The notes beneath the pieces are model-generated. The model did no database searches, was not told the origin of the DNA, and saw only the letters and a program-made list of their open reading frames with translations. This document shows positions 52,989 through 62,046 of a stretch of 64,000 bases of DNA, in pieces. The position numbers and the translations under genes are program-made. Every line of letters starts with the position of its first letter. The stretch's first letter is position 1. Source of the DNA: CAIVVT01 sp963757265 (GTDB lineage: Bacteria > Acidobacteriota > Terriglobia > Bryobacterales > Bryobacteraceae); the NCBI GenBank assembly GCA_963757265.1, contig CAVWRA010000004.1:124001-188000 (forward strand). Reading direction: 5' to 3'.

Positions 52989-54152
52989 ATGTTGGTGGTG
53001 CACTTGGTGCTTGTTGGATTACTGCTCAGCCTAGCGCCGGATGGCGCGGCGGCGCAGAACAAGAATGACCGCGTCCCACCGGAAATCCGCCTCGCCGCCG
53101 AGAGCGCCATGACCGCAGGCCACCTGCCGGAGGCGGTGGCCGCCCTCAAGAAAGGGTTGGCGATCGACCCGGCGTGGACCGACGGGTTATGGAAGATTGG
53201 GCTGGTTCTATACCAATCCGACCAGTTTGAGGCTGCCCTGCCCTACCTCCGCAAGCTCACCGAGCTGGATCCTGCCAAAGGCGCGGGGTGGGCGTTACTG
53301 GGGATGTGCGAACTCCAAGCCGGGCACCCCAGACAGGCAGTGGAGCATATCGACCGCGCCGACCGCGTCGGCATCACGGACCAGTATCAGTTGTGGGAAA
53401 TAGCCTACCTTGACCGTGGCCTGGCTCATATCGCGTTGGGCGATTTCGGCGAGGCTACCGAACTACTGAGCAAGTTGGCACCGCGCGAGGATCCGGACGA
53501 GCGCGCGCGTCTGGTGCTCGCCCTGGGGTTTGCCGCGCTGCGCCTGCGGTTGGACGATTCGCTCTCCTCCGAGCAACATGTCCTGGTGCAGGCAGTTGGG
53601 GAAGCCAGCTATCTGAACTACTCGCGCAATCCTGCCGCCGCCGATGCGGCATTCGCGGAGTTGTTTCGCCAGTACCTGAAAGCGCCGCTCCTGCATTACG
53701 CTTATGGCGCGATTCTGTTGAGCCGAATCGATTACGCCGGGGCCGAGCGCCAGTTCCGCGCCGAACTCGCCAACACGTCGGACAGCTTCCCGGCCCAGCT
53801 CGGTCTGGCCTTTGTGGCACTTGAGAACGGCGACGCTCGGGGCGGTCTGCCTCATGCCAAAGAGGCCGTCCGCCTGCGGCCCGACTCGTCCAAGGCCCAC
53901 CTCTATTACGGCCGACTCTTGCTGCAGGTCGAGCGATCCCAGGAAGCCGTCGTGGAGTTGGAAAGCGCCCGGCAGATTGCCCCGGAAGACCATGAGATCC
54001 GGTTCGCATTGGCCACTGCTTATCGCCTGCTCGGCCGCAAAGACAAGGCCGCACTGGAGTTCGCCGAATACGAGCGCCTGAAGCCCCCAACAGAACCGGC
54101 CAAAGCGGAGACCACGCCCAACGGCCCGGTTAACGCCGTTCCGAAGCCTTAA
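52989..54152 (+). CDS. Exported TPR-repeat protein
   Basis: 387 residues. Signal peptide MLVVHLVLVGLLLSLAPDGAAA. Around nine TPR-type helix pairs follow (AAESAMTAGHLPEAVAALKK, LWKIGLVLYQSDQFEAALPY, GWALLGMCELQAGHPRQAVE, KAHLYYGRLLLQVERSQEAV) with a Pro-rich tail. It resembles the TPR gene at 41.7 kb in layout. Divergent from the TonB receptor with 173 bases between starts, so likely co-regulated. GTG 52965 is an alternative start without the better signal. The 3' end overlaps the convergent small lipoprotein gene by 23 bases. Confidence 0.8.
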   Translation: MLVVHLVLVGLLLSLAPDGAAAQNKNDRVPPEIRLAAESAMTAGHLPEAVAALKKGLAIDPAWTDGLWKIGLVLYQSDQFEAALPYLRKLTELDPAKGAGWALLGMCELQAGHPRQAVEHIDRADRVGITDQYQLWEIAYLDRGLAHIALGDFGEATELLSKLAPREDPDERARLVLALGFAALRLRLDDSLSSEQHVLVQAVGEASYLNYSRNPAAADAAFAELFRQYLKAPLLHYAYGAILLSRIDYAGAERQFRAELANTSDSFPAQLGLAFVALENGDARGGLPHAKEAVRLRPDSSKAHLYYGRLLLQVERSQEAVVELESARQIAPEDHEIRFALATAYRLLGRKDKAALEFAEYERLKPPTEPAKAETTPNGPVNAVPKP

Positions 54153-54558
54153 CCGGGGTCACCGGGGAGCTCGGATCCCTCGCCAAATTCAAATCGACTC
54201 TTATAGTCCGATGACCGTCCACCAGAATATTCGGCCGACTGGCGGACAGAAAGCCTTCCTTGCGGACTGCCAAGGTGTACTTGCCGGGCTTCAAGTCGGA
54301 CGCCGTAAACTCGCCCGAGCTGTCCGTCCTTAATCCAATGGAACTGTTGGTACTTTGGTCGATCACCATGACAATTGCATCTGGAACCCGCCCTGATGTG
54401 CCATCGACAACGGCGCCCTGGATGGCGCCCAACCGGTTCCAGTCACAGGAGGCCGCTACGAGTGCAAGCCCGATCAGCAGTGCGCAACCGAGACGTATGA
54501 GGATTTGCAGATCGGGATCTCCGCTGCCTGACTCAGGACGGGCATTTGGCAATTTCAT
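54130..54558 (-). CDS. Small lipoprotein with carboxypeptidase regulatory-like (Ig-like) domain
   Basis: 142 residues. A hydrophobic segment IRLGCALLIGLALVAASC ends in a lipobox-type Ala-Ser-Cys, so membrane anchoring is likely though the N-terminal 20 residues are long. Then a CarboxypepD_reg / SdrD_B-like fold: IQGAVVDGTSGRVPDAIVMV, DSSGEFTASDLKPGKYTLAV, RKEGFLSAS. It is the same domain type as the N-terminus of the TonB receptor and may be its accessory protein. Convergent overlap with the TPR gene. Confidence 0.65.
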   Translation of the reverse strand: MKLPNARPESGSGDPDLQILIRLGCALLIGLALVAASCDWNRLGAIQGAVVDGTSGRVPDAIVMVIDQSTNSSIGLRTDSSGEFTASDLKPGKYTLAVRKEGFLSASRPNILVDGHRTIRVDLNLARDPSSPVTPVKASERR

Positions 54559-54771
54559 GAAGCTTCAGTATAGGCTGCTGAATTCAGATTTGGACGTTCG
54601 GGACGGTTCTGAGCGGTTGCTCCGCCGCAGTTCAGAACGTCTTCTCGGCCTGCCCTGGCCCTCGCTGTTTTGGAATTACCAGCTGCTCACAGCGTCACAC
54701 CGCGTGCGTTAGGGTCAGATTCGAGGCGAATGCAGCGTGAGTTCGTGCCGCCGCCTGATATAATCCAATCG

Positions 54772-56089
54772 ATGCCACAGGGACCGGACTACCATCCAGT
54801 AGTTCAGAGGCCACATCCGTCTTTCGACGCATCCCAGCAGCAGGCCATCCGGCGTGAATTGACTCGCATTCTGGAGAGTCCATTCTTCCGCGCTACACGG
54901 CGTTCTCGAGAATGTCTGCGATTTATCGTCGAAAAAACGCTCGAAGGAACACTGGACCAGCTTAAAGAGCGCTGCATTGGCGTAGAGGTGCTCGGCCGGG
55001 CGACGGACTACGACACCAATGCGGACGCCGCCGTGCGCATCATCGCCAACGATCTGCGCAAGCGCCTGGCCCAGTATGAGGCCGCCGCCGGCGAGGAGAG
55101 CGAGGTCAGCATCCATCTGCTGCCCGGCTCTTACGTTCCAGAGTTCCACTGGCACCCGCCAATCAGACACAAAACGGAGCAGGCCCCTGGGCTACTCCCG
55201 CCCGCTCCGGCGCCGCGGCTGCCATTGATCGCACGGATCTTTCGCGGCATCCAACTCAGCAGTCTGCTGCGCAACCGGACCGTCCATTGGAGCACCGCCG
55301 TTGTGCTGCTGGCCGTCGCCGTTCTCGCGCTGCTGCACGGCGCGCCGAAGTCGCCGACTCGAGCTCTTCTGGGGACCGGTGCTCAGCAGCCCCAGTCCCG
55401 CCATCATCACGATCGGACAATCGACGGTGTATCTGCTCTCCCAGCGCGTGCACGAGCTCTACTGCGCCGGCAACAGCGAGGAAGTCGAGTCACGACCGCA
55501 CGTCGTGAATTATGGCGACGCTTCGATCCCGGGCAATGACATCGTGCCCGTCACGGACTCGTACACACGCGTGAACGATGCCATGGCGCTCGCGAGGCTT
55601 ACGGAGATGTTCGGCCGGTTTGGAAAGCCGGTGAGGGTCCGCTTGGGCAACCAGACTTCTTTCTCTGATATGCGCGATGCCCCCATGATTCTGCTCGGCT
55701 TCAACAACCGATTGAACCAGGACGTGGCCCAGCAGTTCCGCTTCACCTTCGGGCAGCTCCACAACCTCAAGGTGATGACGGACAAGACGCCGCCAGGAAG
55801 AGTTTGGTCGATCGAAGTCAACCCAGCCGGTCATACCTTGGCCGATTACGGATTGATCTCGCGCGTCGTCAATCCCGAGACGGGACAGTTCATCGTGCAG
55901 GCCGGCGGGCTGGCGAGTTTTGGAACGCGGGGCGTCGGGGAGTTCTTAACGAACTCTCAATACTGGGGTCGGCTGCTGCAGGATCTTCCGCGCGACTGGC
56001 CCAGCCGCAACATCCAGATCGTGATTCGCGTGAAGGTCGTGAACAACGCCACCAGCGTGCCCGAAGTCGTGAGCAGTCATTGCTGGTGA
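54772..56089 (+). CDS. Membrane-anchored regulator-like protein with winged-helix-like N-terminus, one frameshift
   Basis: About 438 residues when repaired. N-terminal domain SQQQAIRRELTRILESPFF, RECLRFIVEKTLEGTLDQLK, GVEVLGRATDYDTNADAAVR, IIANDLRKRLAQYEAA and LLPGSYVPEFHW. This is the module at the start of many bacterial adenylate-cyclase-like and TolB proteins and probably binds DNA. One membrane span (STAVVLLAVAVLALLHG) follows. One extra base between 55320 and 55362 shifts the frame into LELFWGPVLSSPSPAIITIG, then a C-terminal domain with GQFIVQAGGLASFGTRGVGE. TATAAT at 54759-54764 lies eight bases before ATG 54772, so the transcript may be leaderless; ATG 54730 is the alternative. A scrap of a paralogue lies at 48.9 kb. 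Confidence 0.65.
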
Positions 56090-56470
56090 CTCCGGCGTCG
56101 GCCGATTGCCTCCGGCGGGAAGCGTCATGTCGGGGTTCTGAATTGGTACAGAGCGGGACTAATGGCATTTAGAACGCTGTTTCTGCGAGCGTTGCCCCCT
56201 ATCGTGAGGTGGAGCAGGTCCGATCACGCTGCACTTCTATTCGTATGAGCGGGGCTGGTGTGACGGTTCGGCGGTCTTGAGTGTGGGTGGCCCGCGAGAG
56301 GGGACTGCACCGGAAGCGTTGCGAACCATCAGCGCCCGATCACCGGAGGAACTGGTGGGGGTCCTTCAGCTTTGGGAACCGCATCGGCTAACGAAATCGT
56401 TGCTGCTGCGAAAGCAGCGACCTGGGACTGCCCGGAGAGACCTGGATCTTTAGCATTGTGCGGATTTTGA
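56090..56470. other. 381-bp gap, no gene seen
   Basis: No frame has a family match, start signal or structured repeat. It separates the regulator from the integrase stub. Confidence 0.3.
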
Positions 56471-56791
56471 GTGGGTAGCATTACAACTTGTAGAGCCGCA
56501 TCGAGAGCCGCAGCCAAAGCTGCAGGCATCACAGCCAAGGTCGGCTGGAAGACCTTCCGGCACAGCTACCGTTCATGGCTTGAAGAAACGGGGGCGGCGC
56601 TGGGGGTGCAACGGGAGTTGATGCGCCATGCCGGCATTCAAACCACGATGAACGTTTACGGCAGGGCAATGACAGACAGCAAGCGGCAGGCTCACGGCAA
56701 CGTGGTTCAGATCGTGCTGAAGCCTGCAACTGCGAACAACACCACGACGGCAGAGGCCCAAAACCCTGATTCTGTCGCTATGGTGGGCTAA
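56471..56791 (+). pseudogene. Tyrosine recombinase (phage integrase) C-terminal fragment
   Basis: The last ~95 residues of a tyrosine integrase: GWKTFRHSYRSWLEETGAAL holds the HxxR motif, QRELMRHAGIQTTMNVYG holds the second His and the catalytic Tyr, and a variable tail follows. The first catalytic Arg and the core-binding domain are missing, and upstream residues are low-complexity Ala. It ends 43 bases before the second tRNA-fMet half, which is where an integrase gene of a tRNA-targeting element is expected. It can no longer recombine DNA. Confidence 0.7.
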
Positions 56792-56834
56792 AGTGGGTTT
56801 GAGAGTGCGCTCGGCAGCTCGTAACTTCTTGAAA

Positions 56835-57133
56835 GGATTGGTTGCGGGGGTAGGACTTGAACCTACGACCTTTGGGTTATGAGAGCATCGCGAAACGGTA
56901 ACTGACGGAAAACAAAGGCACGAGTGGCAACTCAAAGAGCTTTCAGGAGCCCTGGGGAACGCGTAATGGGAGTCTAAAGGGAGTCGAATATTTCTGAGTT
57001 CTGGCTTTGGGAAAACAACCCAAAGATTCCCCAAAAGTCTAGCCAGTTTAAGCCCTCGCGCAGACCCATTTTAACGCCCCCAAGACGTCCTTCCACCCGG
57101 TTCGGTCAAGTCACGCTCCGCTGGTCGGCACAG
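56835..57133. repeat. ~300-bp direct repeat, copy 2 (contains tRNA-fMet 3' half)
   Basis: Same orientation as 13638-13946, with near-identity over the first 49 and last ~130 bases and a diverged middle. Here the CATTTTA duplication is absent. Adjacent to an integrase stump on the left and to an unknown small gene on the right. Together with copy 1 it brackets 43 kb. Confidence 0.75.
56839..56883 (-). other. 3' half of an initiator tRNA (tRNA-fMet), attachment-site remnant, copy 2
   Basis: Identical to copy 1 except one T-loop base (TTCAAGT for TTCAAAT), from CTCATAACCC to a genomic CCA. Upstream bases do not supply the other half of the tRNA. The integrase stub lies directly past the CCA end, as in elements that integrate in tRNA genes. 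Confidence 0.75.
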
Positions 57134-57154
57134 TTCCACGCCGGCGTGTAGGTC

Positions 57155-57397
57155 ATGAATATTGCCGGAAACGCGAAGGACCGCTTCACCGAAAAACTGA
57201 AACTCAGGGAAGCTCTCACCGCCGAAATCATGGCCGACGTGGGGCACGAAATCTGTGACGTGCTGACGCGGGCACCGGATGGCGTCAGCGATGAAGACCG
57301 CGAGGCCAGCCCCGACGAGGTGATAGTCCAAACCCGGTTGATGACGGATGCCTTGACCACGGAAGAACTCCAGAGCCAGGGCGCGCGGCAGTTGTAA
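57155..57397 (+). CDS. Hypothetical protein next to the repeat
   Basis: 80 residues, acidic and helical: AKDRFTEKLKLREALTAEIM, then ADVGHEICDVLTRAPDGVSD, IVQTRLMTDALTTEE. GTAGG lies just before ATG 57155. It looks like a genuine small protein of mobile-element type, but no family is recognised. A longer minus-strand frame over it reads as noise. 57398-57669 shows nothing. Confidence 0.4.
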   Translation: MNIAGNAKDRFTEKLKLREALTAEIMADVGHEICDVLTRAPDGVSDEDREASPDEVIVQTRLMTDALTTEELQSQGARQL

Positions 57398-57669
57398 ACA
57401 TGTGGGGCGCTGGCAACAGCACGGCACCTCAGAAACCCGCAAATGGCTCAAACCGGGCGGGCTGATTCATTACGGGGACCGGCTTCAGCCCCGCATGGAA
57501 CGTGCCACTGCGGCGTTGCGTCTCTGCTCTCAGCATCAGGAAAGCCCCTCGAGGGCTACCAACCGAGCGCGGAGACGCTACGGTGGATGTCGGCGTAATT
57601 CTGGCCGGCGATGTGGGCGGCATCGGCCGTCAACCAAGTCTCCCCTGAATGCGCCAAGGGGAACGACAC

Positions 57670-57993
57670 ATGTCTCGGGGCGCTTCGAATTACCCCATTT
57701 CACGACTGATCGCCCGGCTCATTGACGAATCGGGCTTGCGTCCGTCAGAGCTCGTTTCCCAGATAGGCTACAGGAATACAGCCAAAGGATTGCGGCGGCT
57801 CGATGAGCTTTTGCAGAGCCGCACCACGAACGAAGAATTCCTTCAGCGGATCGTAGAAGCCTTCCGTCCTGACCCCGGCGAATTGGATAGAGCCATCGTT
57901 GAAACCGATCAGATGCACCCGCGTGAGCACGAAGAGGCGGTCCGAGAGATCGAAGAACGAGAACGGCGTCGGTTCAGGCCGTTCATTTGGGTT
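57670..57993 (+). pseudogene. Unknown HTH-like gene, 3' part cut by an IS3 remnant
   Basis: AAGGGGAACGACAC precedes ATG 57670, a good ribosome site. The protein starts RGASNYPISRLIARLIDESG, LRPSELVSQIGYRNTAKGLR, RLDELLQSRTTNEEFLQRIV and reaches RRRFRPFIWV. It resembles a helix-turn-helix of Xre type (SELVSQIGYRNTAKGLRRL), so DNA binding is possible. At about 57993 it is interrupted by transposase sequence in the opposite strand, and the frame then runs on as noise to 58311. Confidence 0.55.
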
Positions 57994-58530
57994 GCCGTGG
58001 CACACCCGCGTTTGAGCGATCTCGCGGATCCGCATCCGCAGCTCCGGCCACTGCCGGGCGTGGCCTCGGTAACGGTACGTCCCCCGCACCATCAGCAGGA
58101 CTGCACAGGCCCGTCGCTCGCTCGCCCGGTAGTGATCCCGCCGATGATCCACCAGGGGGAGGCGCTGCGCGGGCCTCACAGCTTTTTTCGCAGCACGTCC
58201 TGCAACATGGTCTTGTCCAAGCTCAACTCAGCGACGAGCTGTTTCAACCGCGTGTTCTCTTCCTGGAGTTGTTTCAGCTGCCGGACCTGGTCGATCTCCA
58301 GGCCGAAGTAGTGCTTCTTGCAGCGGTAGAACGTCTACTCGCTGATCCCCACCTTGCGGAGCAGCTGCACCACGGGTACCCCGAGCTCGGCCTGCTTCAA
58401 CACACCGACGATCTGCTCGACCGAGAATCGCTTGCCCTTCATCAGCAGAATCTCCTTCCCGGATTCTGCTGAGACTAACATTCCACGTGGTTCAGTTTTC
58501 GCCGGGCCGACCAGCATTTTCACGGGGAAT
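57994..58530 (-). mobile_element. IS3-family element remnant (orfA with nonsense codon, orfB start)
   Basis: orfA runs from ATG 58442 to TGA 58176: MKGKRFSVEQIVGVLKQAEL, GVPVVQLLRKVGISE, then TAG, then TFYRCKKHYFGLEIDQVRQL, KQLQEENTRLKQLVAELSLD and KTMLQDVLRKKL. This is the HTH and leucine-zipper protein of IS3 elements. orfB begins at GTG 58179 (RPAQRLPLVDHRRDHYRASE, RRACAVLLMVRGTYRYRGHA) and breaks off at the junction with the host gene near 57993. Most of orfB including the DDE domain is gone. The right end lies near 58530. It is dead on two counts: nonsense codon and deletion. Confidence 0.7.
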
Positions 58531-59076
58531 CAAATGTCGCCTTCTCCGCCAGACAACATGAATGAACAACGGCGCCCACCGTGCTCGGCGTGGATTTAGT
58601 CTTTGACCATCCGGCGCTGTGAACGCAGAACGGAGTCAACGCGACCGCATGTGTGCCCGGAGGAGTAACTGTTCAACCGCACGCCTTCCGCCGTCCCAGT
58701 TCCCACTGCGGGCGAGATGATAGAAGCTGACCACCCGCCGTCGTGCGGAGGCGCTGTCCACCCGCCGCGACGGATTGACTTGCTATCCAAAAAGGCGCAA
58801 ACTGTGGCCGCGGGAAATCTGCAATCATAGCCGGGCGTCGGCTCGGATGTCGGCCTTGGGAGGCAGTCTTAACAGAGTTTAATATCCGTAGGTAGGTTAT
58901 TCCATGCGGGCTGGACCTGGATTATCCTTTCTGAGCCGCCTGTCCGCGAGAGCCCCCCGGGAGACGATATGCTCCCGCCCCCCCGCCTGTCTAATTGTGT
59001 TCCCCCAGGCCGTCCCCACCTGTTCGCCCGCTGAACCGAGGTTCTTCAGCGAACTGTTCCCAGGGGGTGGCCTGAC
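58531..59076. promoter_or_regulatory. 546-bp upstream region of the oxidoreductase cluster
   Basis: No gene is visible. It must carry the promoter of the cluster starting at 59077. Two small hairpins are seen: CGGGAG/CTCCCG around 58970, and CGCTGAA/TTCAGCG with a nine-base loop about 30 bases before the start. I see no known riboswitch or selenocysteine element. Confidence 0.35.
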
Positions 59077-60990
59077 ATGCTGAGCGTTCCCACGACATGC
59101 CCTTTTTGCGCCTGCGGCTGCGGGTTTTTCCTGCTGGGAAAAAATGGAGATCTTATTGGGGTGGCCCCGGGAGAGAGCCACCCGGTGGCCGCGGGAAAGC
59201 TCTGCGCCAGGGGATGGAACGCGCATGAGGCTCCGTTGTGGGGCAAGCGCGTTTTGCAGCCGATGGTCCGACGGGATGGCGCCCTGAAGGCGGAATCCTG
59301 GACGGCGGCGCTGGATTATGTCGCCAGCCGGATGCGGGACCTCATCGGGGCGGGCAAGCCCGTCGGAGTGCTGGGTTCGCCGCGGGCTACCAACGAGGAG
59401 AACTACCTGGCCGGCCGGCTGGCGAGGGCGGGTCTCCAAACCAACTGCGTTGATTTCTCTCACCACACACTGTGCGGCCCCTTGATGGCAGGCGTTCAGG
59501 ACGTCACTGGCGAACCTTTTCACTCCACCCGCCTGACGGACATCGAAACGAGCGATGCGATCGTGCTGCTAGAGGGCGATCTGGCCAGGACACATCCCCG
59601 CGCGGCGGCGTCGGTGCTGAAAGCGCTGGACAAGGGAGCTCGACTGATCGTCATCGGGTGCACACGCACGCAGATGGCGCGGCTGGCATCGTGCTTTGTT
59701 GAGACCCTGCCTGGAAGCGAAGGGGACGCGATCAACGGCCTGCTGGCGGCGGTGCTTCGCGCGCCGGAGCAGGAAGGCCGGCTGGCGGCGGTGCCGTTCG
59801 CGGGGTATGACGCGCTGCGGCGCGAACTGGAAGCCGTGAACGTGAGCGACGAGACTCGCCGGGCAGCCGGCTGGGTTGCGACGGCCGGGCGGGCGGTGTT
59901 CCTGATAGGATCCTCCGGCGGCCGGGCGGATCGGCTGCGCAGCGAGGCGGCGTCCCTGGCTACGCTGGCCGCGATCACCGGACGTCTTGATAAGCCGGGT
60001 CGCGGGTTGCTGTTGCTGTTGGGGCGGAGCAACGTCCGCGGGGCATGCGAAATGGGAGCGGCGCCGGACCGGCTGCCCGGTTACGAACGAATCAACAATG
60101 CGGAAGCCCGCCAGCGCATTCAGCAGCTTTGGGGGAGACCAGTCCCGGTGGATCGCGGATTGGATGCGCCGGGCATGCTCGAATCCGTCAGCGGATTGAT
60201 TGTGCTGGCGGATGACCCGGCGGCGGTCCTGCCGCTGGGGCAGCGCGCTCGCGCGGCCCTGGAGCGGATGGAGTTTCTGGTTGTAATCGACGCATTTGTC
60301 ACGTCGGCGGTGAGTGCCGCGCACGCCATTCTGCCGATTGCTAGCTTGGCGGAAACCCGAGGAACGCTCACCAACATGGAGGGCCGGGTCCAGAGAGTCG
60401 GCGCGGCGACCGCTCCGCCGGGCGAGGCGCGGGCTGGCTGGAAGGTGCTGGCTGAACTTTGTGCCCGCTTCGATGCCGGAGGTGCATGGAGTTCCGCGGC
60501 GGAAATCCTCCGTGAAATCGCGCTGGCGGCGCCGCGGTATTCGAAAGCGGTCCCGCAAGTGCTGGACGGCGGATGGGGCTCTTCGCTGGTGGAAGAAGCC
60601 GAGTGGGGGAGCCTCGACTTGCAAGCCAGCCCTACGGAGGTTTTGACATCCCCGGAGCGGCCGTATGTGCTGGCGCGGGATGGCGCGTCCGATTGGGGTA
60701 GCGACCCGCTGATTTCGTATTCGCCGACTCTGAACCGCGAATATCAATCCGAACGGAAACTGTTTCCGAACGGTCTGGTCGAGATGAGCGGCACGGATGC
60801 CGATGCGCTCGGCGTGCGTGCGGGCTGGAGGGTGAGGCTGACCTCTGCCTATGGCGCGGCTGTCGTTCCAATCCGTCTGCGGAAGGATCTGCAGCGCGGA
60901 GTGCTGCTGGCACCCTACGCTTTCCGGGACTGCCTGGCAGACGTGCTGGGCGAGGATGGAGTCGCGGCCGTGAATGTGGAGCGAACTTGA
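59077..60990 (+). CDS. Molybdopterin oxidoreductase, formate dehydrogenase alpha-like
   Basis: 637 residues. An N-terminal [4Fe-4S] motif CPFCACGCGF with GKLCARGW (CxxCxxxC plus distal Cys) leads into the molybdopterin domains (GVLGSPRATNEENYLAGRL, DAIVLLEGDLARTHPRAAAS, AHAILPIASLAETRGTLTN). RPYVLARDGASDWGSDPL then LFPNGLVEMSGTDADALGVR is the cofactor-binding C-terminal domain. At the place of the Mo ligand (Cys or Sec followed by His in formate dehydrogenases, e.g. LCHS) it has TLCGPLMAG: the Cys is kept, the His is Gly. So formate activity is uncertain. GGGGGTGG precedes ATG 59077. First gene of an operon with Fe-S, flavin and hydrogenase-type proteins. Confidence 0.75.
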   Translation: MLSVPTTCPFCACGCGFFLLGKNGDLIGVAPGESHPVAAGKLCARGWNAHEAPLWGKRVLQPMVRRDGALKAESWTAALDYVASRMRDLIGAGKPVGVLGSPRATNEENYLAGRLARAGLQTNCVDFSHHTLCGPLMAGVQDVTGEPFHSTRLTDIETSDAIVLLEGDLARTHPRAAASVLKALDKGARLIVIGCTRTQMARLASCFVETLPGSEGDAINGLLAAVLRAPEQEGRLAAVPFAGYDALRRELEAVNVSDETRRAAGWVATAGRAVFLIGSSGGRADRLRSEAASLATLAAITGRLDKPGRGLLLLLGRSNVRGACEMGAAPDRLPGYERINNAEARQRIQQLWGRPVPVDRGLDAPGMLESVSGLIVLADDPAAVLPLGQRARAALERMEFLVVIDAFVTSAVSAAHAILPIASLAETRGTLTNMEGRVQRVGAATAPPGEARAGWKVLAELCARFDAGGAWSSAAEILREIALAAPRYSKAVPQVLDGGWGSSLVEEAEWGSLDLQASPTEVLTSPERPYVLARDGASDWGSDPLISYSPTLNREYQSERKLFPNGLVEMSGTDADALGVRAGWRVRLTSAYGAAVVPIRLRKDLQRGVLLAPYAFRDCLADVLGEDGVAAVNVERT

Positions 60991-60992
60991 AC

Positions 60993-62046
60993 ATGCAGCC
61001 ACACGTCCTGACCATTCGAAAGCGCGACGTCACGAAATGGCTGGCCAAACTCCTGGAGACCAGGGAAGTCATCGCGCCGGCCCTCGGGCCGTGCGGCGAG
61101 ATCGTGTTTGCGGAGGTTCATGCTCCCCAGGACGTCGTTTGGGATTTCGAGAATCCTCTTCCACCGCCGAAGCAGTTCCTGCTGCCGCAGACCGACCCCA
61201 TCGTAAGGATCCAGGTGAACGGGCGCGGCGCACAGGCCGAGCCCATCCACGACGGCCGGCCGCGGGTGCTGTTCAACGTGCGCCCGTGCGACGCCAAGGG
61301 GATTGCGTTCCTGACGCGCATGCACGAGATGGAGCCCGCCGACGCTTCCTATCTGCGGCGTGCCGAAAACCTCACACTGATTTGCCTGGCGTGTAATACG
61401 CCCTGCCGGCTGGGTTTTTGCGTGTGCAGCGATGCGGGTCCGTTTCTGAACAGCGGCCATGACATTCAATTGACGGACCTGGGAGAAAAGTACCTGGCCG
61501 AAATCGGAAGCGCGAAAGGAGAAGCAGCCCTAGCGGACGCGGCGAGCCTGTTCGATCCGGTCACCGAGGATGAGGTCGCGCAGCGGAAGCGGCTGGAAGC
61601 GGAGGCCAGGAAACGTTTCGGCGAGGAGACGTGCCATTTCGCGTCCGCCATGCGGCGGGTGTCGACCGGGCGGGTGGACGACGCCTTGTGGGAACGGATG
61701 AGCGACTGGTGTCTGGAATGCGGCGGCATGCAATTTCATCTGTCCCACCTGCTACTGCTTCAGCGTGAAGGATCGGGGTGGCGATGGCGCATGGACGCGC
61801 TGCCGCACGTGGGATTCCTGCCAGTACGCGGCGTTCACGCTGGAGGCTTCTGGACACAATCCCCGCGCCCAACACGGGCAGCGGGTCAAGCGCCGCTTCT
61901 TCCACAAAGTGAGCGCGCAATACTACGTGCGCGACGGCATGACCGGCTGCGTAGGCTGCGGACGGTGCATCAAGGTTTGTTTGGGCACGACGGACATGCC
62001 CGCAGTCGTCGCGGCGATCCGGAAGGGAGAATGGCATGGACAATGA
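60993..62046 (+). CDS. 4Fe-4S protein, hydrogenase/sulfite reductase beta subunit-like (HydB/AsrA), one frameshift
   Basis: About 350 residues when repaired. LFNVRPCDAKGIAFLTRM and LICLACNTPCRLGFCVCSD open the domain typical of HydB and anaerobic sulfite reductase A. At 61728 one extra A interrupts DWCLECGG; after it the frame gives CNFICPTCYCFSVKD and later MTGCVGCGRCIKVCLGTTDM. These are two [4Fe-4S] sites that would be lost if the A were real. It passes electrons between the NAD(P)H-flavin partner and a catalytic subunit. ATG 60993 follows GTGGAGCG, two bases after the previous stop; the stop overlaps the next gene. Confidence 0.75.

Noticed and set aside
58531..59076. Riboswitch or selenocysteine element before the molybdo-enzyme
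   Set aside because: Only small unrelated hairpins are visible. The active-site codon is Cys (TGT/TGC), not TGA, so no selenocysteine is needed.
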